Positions 18,207-24,382 of a stretch of 24,382 nt of DNA are shown piece by piece. Under the pieces are notes generated by a model. The model saw only the letters and a program-made list of their open reading frames with translations, was not told the DNA's origin and did not search any database. Position 1 is the stretch's first letter; the number at the start of each line of letters is the position of its first letter. This DNA comes from CAVTYH01 sp963738835 (GTDB lineage: Bacteria; Planctomycetota; Planctomycetia; Pirellulales; JADZDJ01), in the NCBI GenBank assembly GCA_963738835.1, contig CAVTYH010000012.1:1-24382 (forward strand), read 5' to 3'. The position numbers and the translations under genes are program-made.

Positions 18207-19422
18207 TCAAAACTGCCGCGGCGTGATTTTTCCTTGCACTCGCAGTGGCAAACCCTGAATGCGCAAAAATCCTTCCGCGTCGGTTTGATTATAGCTGCCG
18301 CCCCCTTCCATGCTCGCGATGCCCTCATCGTACAAACTCTTGGGGCTCTTGCGGCCGGCCACGATGATGTTGCCCTTGTAAAGTTGCAGCGTCACTTCGC
18401 CATCGACATTCTTCTGGGCGTCGCGGATGAACGTCATCAGGGCGTCCATTTTGGCCGTGTACCAGAAGCCGTAATAAACCATTTCGGCTATTTCCGGCGC
18501 GAGCCGATCGCGCAAATGTTCCAAATCGCGATCAAGAGTTAGTTGCTCGATTGCTTGATGGGCGGCGTACAAAATGGTCATGCCCGGGGCTTCGTACACG
18601 CCCCGGCTTTTCATGCCGACGAAGCGATTTTCGACAATGTCGATCCGGCCCACACCGTTGCGGCCGCCAATTTTGTTCAGCTCCTGCACCATTGCCAGCG
18701 ACGATTTTTTTTGTCCATTCAGCGTCGTCGGCACGCCTGTTTGGAAACCAATTGTCAGTGTTTCGATCTTGTCCGGTGCCTGCTGCGGCGAAACCGTCAT
18801 GCCGAAATCGACCAGCTCGACACCATTCACCGTCAAATCTTCGAGCTTGCCCGCTTCGTAACTGATGTGCAGACAGTTCTCATCGCTGCTGTACGGTTTG
18901 GCGACGGAAGCCTTTACCGGAATTTTTTTCTGCTCGCAAAACGCGATCATTTCGGTGCGTCCCGGAAAGCGCTGTCGAAACTTCTCAATTCGCCACGGCG
19001 CAATTACCTGCGTGCCCGGTGCCAGCGCGTCGGCGGCCAGCTGGAACCGGCATTGATCGTTTCCCTTACCGGTCGCGCCATGCGGCATAGGCATCGGCCT
19101 TTACCTCGCGGGCAACCTGCAAACACTTTTTCGTGATCAGCGGCCGGGCGATTGAAGTGCCCAAGAGGTAAATACCTTCGTACTTCGCCTGCCACTGCAA
19201 CACCGGAAACGCAAAATCGCGGCAGAGCTCTTCCTGCGCATCAATCAATCGAGACGACGACGCCCCGCAATCGGTGGCCTTTTTCAAAATGGCATTCCGA
19301 TCTTCGCACGGCTGCCCCAAGTCCACATACACGGCGTGAACTTTGTAGCCTTCTTCCTGCAGCCAACCAAGAATGACCGACGTATCCAACCCGCCCGAGT
19401 AAGCCAACACACAACTAGGCAT
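18207..19422 (-). CDS. argG: Argininosuccinate synthase, one frameshift
   Basis: ArgG joins citrulline and aspartate using ATP to make argininosuccinate, the penultimate step of arginine synthesis, in the cytoplasm. The N-terminal ATP-binding loop SGGLDTS is at residues 9-15 in CVLAYSGGLDTSVILGWL. YEGIYLLGTSIARPLI, the HGATGKGNDQCRF segment, GRNGVGRIDIVENRFVGMKSRGVYE and the C-terminal region all match the family. Near 19078-19085 the frame breaks: VKADAYA should run into HGATGKGND. The 1216-base span is one base over 405 codons, consistent with one inserted base and with the normal length of about 400. The start is ATG at 19422. Both flanks carry inverted-repeat elements; argH is not in the window. 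Confidence 0.95.
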
Positions 19423-19458
19423 GAGAGTATTTCTTCCTGTTTGTTTACGCCTAATTTT

Positions 19459-19563
19459 TCACCGCACAGTACGCAGAGTCGTGCAGAGCAAACACGGGAA
19501 TTCTAGGATCACGCTTGGTCGCTCCGCGCGTCCTCGGCGAACCACTGGGTCCTCCGCGGTTCA
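19459..19563. repeat. Degenerate copy of the inverted-repeat element
   Basis: The left end reads TCACCGCACAGTACGCAGAG, close to the 18069 element. The right end (19551-19563) reads as TGAACCGCGGAGG on the opposite strand, a weaker inverted match. It fills most of the 290 bases between argG and the plus-strand gene at 19714. Confidence 0.55.
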
Positions 19564-19713
19564 ATTTCCAATTGCAGCTCGCGCCGTAGCCCATTCTGAA
19601 ACGCCGTGGCAACCATGACAAGTGCCGCGGCTTGCATGTTCGCCCGGCAGAAAGGCGATCGCAATTTTCGCAGGCGGCGCTGAGCCCGAAATTCCGCTAC
19701 AATACCAGTTGAT

Positions 19714-20376
19714 ATGAACGAAAACGATCCAGCGGAAATCACGCGACCTTCCCACCGGCCATCCCGGTTGCGGAATTACGCCATCGGCATGGCGCTCGGT
19801 TCGGCCATCGCGATTGTCGGCACGATTGCTATCGTCGTCTCCATGCGTGCCAAAGAACTGCCGCCGATCACGTTTGAAATTCTGGACGCCGCCGTCAGTC
19901 GCTGGTCGGCAAACGGCCCCGCCGATTACGACATGGACATCGAACAGAGCGGCGTCAATCCCGCCTTGTACCATGTTGAAGTTCGCCATGGCAACGTCGT
20001 CGCCATGACGATGAATAATCGCCCCACACCGCCACACACGTGGGACGATTGGTCGGTGCCCGGTCTCTTCACCATCATCCGCCGCGATCTGGAAGTTTGC
20101 ATGGCCCCGCACACAGTGGCCACCGGACCGAATCAAACTCTTTCATCGGGGCGAGGGCAGGGCGAGGGGGATTCGTCCAAGAGTGCCACTGCTGGCTTGT
20201 CCAGCAGTGTCTCAGGCGAACAGAGGCTTGCAGATCGAACTGCCTCGCCTCAACCCGAACCAGTCGTCCCGCGCGGACTCTTCGATCCCCAACTTGGCTA
20301 CCCAACCCAATACCACCGCGTTACCCCCACCGGTGCCGACGCCAAGTGGCGAATCACGAAGTTCACAGCGAAGTGA
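19714..20376 (+). CDS. Membrane-anchored protein, DUF6174-like
   Basis: A transmembrane helix at about residues 22-44 follows a short basic N-terminus, so the protein is probably a single-pass membrane protein with an external domain. That domain starts ILDAAVSRWSANGPADYDMDIEQSG and ends FDPQLGYPTQYHRV...KWRITKF, the pattern of DUF6174 proteins as I remember them (W-x-x-x-G/N-P-x-D-Y and YP-T). Between these, about residues 141-185, is a low-complexity stretch rich in Ser, Gly and Gln whose DNA contains a perfect hairpin (20187-20209) and looks inserted. The start is ATG at 19714, without a clear ribosome site. The frame is intact at 220 residues. It converges with the gene at 20477. Confidence 0.65.
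   Translation: MNENDPAEITRPSHRPSRLRNYAIGMALGSAIAIVGTIAIVVSMRAKELPPITFEILDAAVSRWSANGPADYDMDIEQSGVNPALYHVEVRHGNVVAMTMNNRPTPPHTWDDWSVPGLFTIIRRDLEVCMAPHTVATGPNQTLSSGRGQGEGDSSKSATAGLSSSVSGEQRLADRTASPQPEPVVPRGLFDPQLGYPTQYHRVTPTGADAKWRITKFTAK
20187..20209. repeat. Perfect hairpin inside the DUF6174-like gene
   Basis: CACTGCTGG (20187-20195), loop CTTGT, CCAGCAGTG (20201-20209). It is translated as part of SATAGLSSSVSG, and the frame is kept. A G-rich non-palindromic stretch (20147-20170) just upstream is also read through. Confidence 0.8.
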
Positions 20377-20476
20377 TCGCGAAAACTGGCCGCGAGCAAA
20401 GTCGCAGAGATCGCAGAAGAGCCGTTTGCAATCAACTCCGGGAGCGTGGTGCAAGATTGAATTAACGCAGCGTTTT

Positions 20477-21070
20477 CTACGGCTTAGCCGGCGGATCAGC
20501 GTGGATTAGCTCGTACTGCAATCCATGGTTGTCCTGCCGATCGCCGGAAATCACGGCCAGAAAATCGGTCAGGTAAGCCCCGAGTTGGGCGCCGGCGCTG
20601 CCGGGTTTGCCATCGGTTTGGCCTGTCCTCTCACGTCCCGCGGTCGTTCGTGCAAGGTAACCCGGCGGTACCGGCGGCAAGCGAAATACTTCCACGCTGT
20701 CGCAAGGGCAATTCATCATGCCGCCACTGTAGCCGCGCGGAAAAACGTAATAGATGCAATACACCGCGTTGGGCCAAACATGCTTCGTCAGGCCGATCAA
20801 ACGGCCGCGCCCATCGGAAGTGTAAGTGGTACTTTGCAGATTCTTGCCCGACACCAACTGCATGCCGGTCAGCGGCACGCTGCCGACCTTAAGTCGCCGG
20901 GCGCCGTTCTCAAACTGAGTTTGCTGCCAAAAAATCCAGAACCGCGGCCAACCGCTCCAGTAAACCCACGAGCCAATTGCAGCCACAGTAACCACAATCA
21001 GCAGCGTGCGCAAACTGAAGCGAAAAAGGTGGCGCGAAGTACGGACAACGGTCGGCGAAGAAGTGGTCAT
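20477..21070 (-). CDS. Single-pass membrane protein with planctomycete-type N-terminal anchor
   Basis: This is a 197-residue protein with one N-terminal transmembrane helix (about residues 18-41) in the context HLFRFSLRTLLIVVTVAAIG, an anchor sequence seen in many short planctomycete proteins. The rest is soluble and probably outside the cytoplasm: VPLTGMQLVSGKNLQSTTYTSDGRGR, then NAVYCIYYVFPRGYSGGMMNCPCDSVEVF with a CPC pair, and a C-terminal part ending LIHADPPAKP. No catalytic motif was recognised. The ATG at 21070 has no Shine-Dalgarno. It follows the gene ending at 21120 by 49 bases on the same strand, so the two may form one transcript. Confidence 0.7.
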   Translation of the reverse strand: MTTSSPTVVRTSRHLFRFSLRTLLIVVTVAAIGSWVYWSGWPRFWIFWQQTQFENGARRLKVGSVPLTGMQLVSGKNLQSTTYTSDGRGRLIGLTKHVWPNAVYCIYYVFPRGYSGGMMNCPCDSVEVFRLPPVPPGYLARTTAGRERTGQTDGKPGSAGAQLGAYLTDFLAVISGDRQDNHGLQYELIHADPPAKP

Positions 21071-21119
21071 CGCAGCAGACGCTGAAAGTCAATGAGTTGG
21101 ATCATGATCGCCCGTGTGC

Positions 21120-22760
21120 TCACGGCGAATCCTCACTCGAATCGGCCGGAAGAAATTTTTGATCGTGGAGAAATCCGGCTACATCGCTAATATCCTTGGG
21201 CAGCGCCAGAAATTTCGGCTGCTTTACAGGGGCTTTGTTGAAGAGAAAAACCTTCGCATTGGCTGGGGCGGCCAATTCGAGCTGGTTTTTCTGGATCGAA
21301 TCGTTGAACTCGGCCGAATCGATCAGGAGCATCTCAAGCGACGTCAGCTTGTCGTTTGAGTAGCGCGTCTTAATCAGCAGACTCGGAAAGACGATACGGC
21401 CTGGGTAGGTCTTCGGAGCGTACTGAAACTCATCACGGGCAGTGCGGTTCGGTTTGGCCGATTGTGCCTCGGAACTCGGCTTGGACTCGAACACGAAGCT
21501 GCTGCGTCGGATAAAGCCGGTCGATGGAACTGCGGTCCATTGAGTGGAAGAGTTTCCGCCAGCCGAAGACGAAAGAACTGCATCGCCGCTGGGCAACAAT
21601 TTCAAGTCGGGTTTGAAATTGGTGATGTCCGGAGGGCGAATCCGAAATTCGCCCAAAGTCGTACGTGCCATCGACGATTCGCCTGCTCGATGCACGCTGA
21701 TCTGGTTGTTAGGCACGGAGTAATTGAAGTCCCACTCGCCGTCATAGACTCGAATAAACGACGAAAGCTGATCATGCGTCCGAAGCCCCAACATGAAGAA
21801 TTCGCCTTCTGCCCAAGGTTTGTCGAATATCGGTTTCTCGCGTGCATCTACGGAGAGCAATTTTTGCGCGGTATCCGCAAAGTTCTCTGGGTGATTGTCT
21901 AAATCGACGGCCGAAAGAATCTCGTTCACCCTGGCTTGCGATAGAGGCGCGAAACTGCTACCGCCGGTTCGAAGCATTCGGTACTTGATGTGGGCTGCGC
22001 CGACTTCCTGGCTTTGCCGACTCCAGTTGGCGAACAAATGCTGAAGCGGATCGGGCTTTGCCGACGGCGGATCCTTGTGGAAACCAATAATCAGCTCGGT
22101 GCACGGCTCGCGGTTGCCGAGATCAGTGGATTTGCCCTGTTCCGCCGCGTCGAGTTTCGGAACCGCCAAAAGCAGACGCCGGGCTCCATCAGCGGTCAAG
22201 GCACCATCGTCCGTGCTCGACTTCGGCAGGAACATCTGTCGCTCCTCCGGCGGAGTGCGGTACAGAGGAGCGCTGACAATTGTCACCAAACCCGGCGAGC
22301 CAATGCAGCCTTTCACATTGACGCGATATTCCAGCATCTCCTCGGAACTTTCCAGCGGACTCACCGAACGATCACCGTTGTACTCCGATCGATAGCCGAA
22401 ACTCAGCTCGACTTCCGCTCCCTTGTCGCCTTCGATCTGCCATACATGATTCGTGCTTGCTCCACCGCGCACGTCGCGATGTTGATAGGAGACGTAAAAT
22501 CGAGTTCCAGCCGGTTCATTGACCTTAAAATGAAATGTGGTCGTGCCTCGATCGATGCTTGGCGCCTGCTCAATATTTTCAATTTTGATTGGCGCCCTCG
22601 CTGCTTCCGCTGGAGTAAATGCTGGTTCAGCGGCGAAAACATTTCCGGCTGTTGTTGCGGCGGCAAGCAGGGAGCAGCCAAAGATAAATGTCGCCGCGGC
22701 ACGAGAACCGCTTATTAACGGCCGGAAAGCGTTAACGACGCTCGGGCGGTTAGGGCTCAT
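21120..22760 (-). CDS. Large secreted protein of unknown function
   Basis: This is a 546-residue exported protein. The signal peptide spans about residues 1-44 (hydrophobic FIFGCSLLAAATTAG, cleaving after VFAA before EPAF). The mature part begins with a beta-rich domain (TTFHFKVNEPAGTRFYVSYQHRDVRGG, EVELSFGYRSEYNGDRSV). It continues with mixed segments such as CTELIIGFHKDPPS and EWDFNYSVPNNQISVHRAGESS and ends ILHDQ-like HDQKFLPADSSEDSP. No family was recognised. ATG at 22760 is chosen because a perfect AAGGAGG lies 5 bases upstream; the frame stays open a further 149 codons, but that part is antisense to the surface-protein gene. It is divergent from 22962 and upstream of 20477..21070. Confidence 0.8.
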   Translation of the reverse strand: MSPNRPSVVNAFRPLISGSRAAATFIFGCSLLAAATTAGNVFAAEPAFTPAEAARAPIKIENIEQAPSIDRGTTTFHFKVNEPAGTRFYVSYQHRDVRGGASTNHVWQIEGDKGAEVELSFGYRSEYNGDRSVSPLESSEEMLEYRVNVKGCIGSPGLVTIVSAPLYRTPPEERQMFLPKSSTDDGALTADGARRLLLAVPKLDAAEQGKSTDLGNREPCTELIIGFHKDPPSAKPDPLQHLFANWSRQSQEVGAAHIKYRMLRTGGSSFAPLSQARVNEILSAVDLDNHPENFADTAQKLLSVDAREKPIFDKPWAEGEFFMLGLRTHDQLSSFIRVYDGEWDFNYSVPNNQISVHRAGESSMARTTLGEFRIRPPDITNFKPDLKLLPSGDAVLSSSAGGNSSTQWTAVPSTGFIRRSSFVFESKPSSEAQSAKPNRTARDEFQYAPKTYPGRIVFPSLLIKTRYSNDKLTSLEMLLIDSAEFNDSIQKNQLELAAPANAKVFLFNKAPVKQPKFLALPKDISDVAGFLHDQKFLPADSSEDSP

Positions 22761-22765
22761 GGCTT

Positions 22766-22772
22766 CCTCCTT
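22766..22772 (-). promoter_or_regulatory. Strong Shine-Dalgarno fixing the start at 22760
   Basis: AAGGAGG on the minus strand, 5 bases before the ATG, is a full match to the anti-Shine-Dalgarno complement. It shows that the 695-codon open frame reaching 23207 is not the real protein. Confidence 0.8.
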
Positions 22773-22910
22773 ACGAAACGCTCGCCCTGGTCCTCGCTGT
22801 CCGAAAACCCCGGCTAACCTAATCGATCCAGCTCCAGAATGCCAGCATTTTTGATCCTGTAACAAATTTCCCCGTTCTCCGCTTACAAGGTTGCACCGGG
22901 ACTGGCAGAT

Positions 22911-22923
22911 GGTCTGGCAGACC
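22911..22923. promoter_or_regulatory. Possible operator in a divergent intergenic region
   Basis: GGTCT-GGC-AGACC is a perfect 5-base inverted repeat. It overlaps a 12-base-period direct repeat of CTGGCAGA (22902-22909 and 22914-22921). It lies about 40 bases before the LEPR gene and 150 before the divergent secreted-protein gene. The role is inferred from symmetry and position. Confidence 0.25.
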
Positions 22924-22961
22924 GGAAGTGCAAAACAACTCATCACATAAGGGAATTTGTC

Positions 22962-23890
22962 ATGGCAAGCATGTCGCACAATTTGAAACGCGACTATCGT
23001 AAATTGGCTTTTCAGGCCTTGGAACCGCGAACCATGATGACCGGCAACGTCGCCGTCAGTGTCGTGAAGGGCGATTTGAAAATCACCGGCGACAAAGGCG
23101 GAAACGAGGTGGCGATTTTCCAAACCATTACCCAGGGCCAAGTCGTGCCGGGCAGCTTTTTCATTAATGGCGTCAACGGCACGACGATTAATGGGGGCGC
23201 GGGCCACGTTTTCACCGGCGTCAAGCGCGATTTCCTGATCGACCTGGCTGGGGGCAACGACACGCTGACGATGGGCAACGATTTAACCGACAACAAATTC
23301 ATCATTCCGCGAAGCCTGGACCTTAAGCTCGGCGACGGCAACAATGTGCTATTCATCAAAGGCATTACCGTCAGTGACGACGCCAAGATCACCGGCGGAG
23401 TTAATACGGATAAATACGACATCCGCGGCAGCTTCGGTGCGCCCAACGTTGACAACGGGCTGAACGACCTGACGATCAAAATGGGCAACGGGATCGGATT
23501 CTTGAGTTTGCACAATTCGCTGGTGCGACACGATTTGACCATCAGTACTGGCACGGATACTCAGGACGACGTCATTGACCTGTCGTTCATGAGCATCGGG
23601 CATAATGCCACGATCAACACCGGCGCTGGGCGCGACATCGTGGGCATCAATGAAGTTGGAGTGAACGCAAAGTTGTCGATCGACACAGCGCGGATCACGA
23701 CGCGGTCTTCCTGACCGAGTCGCAGGCCGACGAAATGAATGTAAACCTTGGCGGCGGAATTGACGAACTGCACTTGACCGGCGTTTTCGGCCGCCGGGGA
23801 ACATTTAACGGCGGCAGCGACGTGGATCTCGTGTTCGAATCAGGCGTTGATTTCAGCGAAGCCTTCTCGCTGCAGAGCTTTGGCGCATAG
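22962..23890 (+). CDS. LEPR-type exported repeat protein, frameshifted
   Basis: The N-terminus LKRDYRKLAFQALEPRTMMTG carries the LEPR motif found at the start of large planctomycete and allied surface proteins. The rest is a run of degenerate RTX-like or beta-solenoid units: LAGGNDTLTMGND, KLGDGNNVLFIKG, KMGNGIGFLSL, NTGAGRDIVGINEVG and LGGGIDELHLTG. Such Gly/Asp turns often bind calcium. The frame from 22962 stops at 23714. A one-base shift near 23690 continues as DHDAVFLTESQADEMNVNLGG to a TAG at 23888-23890, about 309 residues, and the span fits one missing base. Another repeat unit seems to follow that stop. ATG at 22962 is used, with GGGA 8 bases upstream; ATG at 22971 is possible. It is likely cell-surface or secreted. 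Confidence 0.75.
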
Positions 23891-24009
23891 TGTGGTCGGC
23901 CGAGAACAAGGCCGCCGCGCCACGTTCAACGGCAACAGTGGAATCGACACCATTTCGGAAACCAACTCCAGTTCACCGAACTGCACCATGTTTTGAGTTT
24001 GGAGCAACG

Positions 24010-24044
24010 TGGGATCCCATGCCCACGCAAAGCCGTGGGCATGG
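24010..24044. repeat. Palindromic element after the LEPR gene
   Basis: A perfect palindrome TGGGATCCCA (24010-24019) is joined to a hairpin with an 11-base stem, CCATGCCCACG (24017-24027) pairing with CGTGGGCATGG (24034-24044) around a 6-base loop. There is no T-run. It looks like a dispersed palindromic element. Confidence 0.75.
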
Positions 24045-24091
24045 CACCAAGTGCGTCAGAGAAACTAGTTTTGTAAACGCCGCTGAAATGT

Positions 24092-24304
24092 CTAAATGCG
24101 TACTGCAACGGCAGGAGTAGAGTCTGCGGGTAACAGCTCCCAATCTTGTCTTCCAAGATGATTTAGCACTCGTAGACGTTGCAGAATATATCTCTCGCTC
24201 TTATTTTCGTCAGTTAACAGTTTTGAATCGATTGGGGAAGCCTCACGGCTTCGACGAATATAAATCACAAAATATCCTAACGGTTGAGCACGAGTTTTAT
24301 GCAT
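24092..24304 (-). CDS. Possible small DUF4177-like protein
   Basis: A 70-residue frame contains GYFVIYIRRS, then ERYILQRLRVLNHLGRQDWELLPADST. The segment LNHLGRQDWELLP resembles the 'LNELGAEGWELV' core of DUF4177-type small proteins as I remember them. ATG at 24304 is used; ATG at 24316 would add four residues. No ribosome-binding site is seen, the local base composition is more AT-rich than the rest of the window, and there is no neighbour on this strand for context. It may be a genuine small gene or a chance frame. Confidence 0.4.
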   Translation of the reverse strand: MHKTRAQPLGYFVIYIRRSREASPIDSKLLTDENKSERYILQRLRVLNHLGRQDWELLPADSTPAVAVRI

Positions 24305-24382
24305 AGAGCACACCATACGGCAGCAAGACCGTCGACTTTGGATTCCGGGCTGAGTGGCCCCAAAATCGCCTTGTCAACAACT

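Noticed and set aside
22761..23207. 149-codon N-terminal extension of the secreted protein at 21120
   Set aside because: It overlaps the LEPR gene in antisense, and a perfect Shine-Dalgarno plus signal peptide fix the start at 22760.

Overview
The window looks like a chromosomal segment from a planctomycete, probably a Pirellulales relative. This rests on several traits seen together: an N-terminal LEPR-type export motif on a repeat-rich surface protein (22962..23890), a short membrane protein with the 'RFSLRTLLIVVTV' anchor (20477..21070), many signal-peptide proteins of unknown function, a GC-rich coding style, and abundant short palindromic repeats. No RNA gene, CRISPR array, insertion sequence or phage gene was seen.

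Layout. 23..1717 (-) is ilvD. 1934..2556 (+) is a HAD phosphatase. 3063..5210 (+) is an LplT-type MFS transporter fused to an acyltransferase-like domain that has lost its catalytic motifs. 5259..6840 (-) is guaA and 7058..7840 (+) is surE. 7886..9124 holds three small lipoprotein, secreted or membrane genes. 9338..11690 (+) is a large exported alpha/beta hydrolase and 11692..13694 (-) a large exported protein of unknown function; the two converge with a 1-base gap. 14245..15824 (+) is an HD phosphohydrolase, followed by a small secreted protein (15952..16341) with a clear terminator. 16422..18057 (-) is a double-module ABC-2 permease and 18207..19422 (-) is argG. 19714..20376 (+) resembles DUF6174. 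22760..20477 (-) is a two-gene unit of exported or membrane proteins, divergent from the LEPR surface protein. A possible DUF4177-like small ORF closes the window.

The metabolic genes (ilvD for branched-chain amino acids, guaA for GMP, argG for arginine) are unrelated housekeeping functions. The other genes mostly act at the cell envelope. I see no single pathway or defence system here.

Two properties cut across the annotation. First, at least nine single-base-type indels break otherwise well conserved genes, including three expected to be essential for prototrophy. I read these as sequence errors, and coordinates are given for the restored genes. Second, short palindromic elements are scattered between genes and, in two cases (14793..14813 and 20187..20209), sit inside coding regions with the frame kept. 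A pair of related inverted-repeat elements of about 105 to 128 bp flanks argG. These in-frame palindromes and the degenerate MFS-acyltransferase fusion are the most interesting items; no undescribed multi-gene system could be demonstrated from sequence alone.
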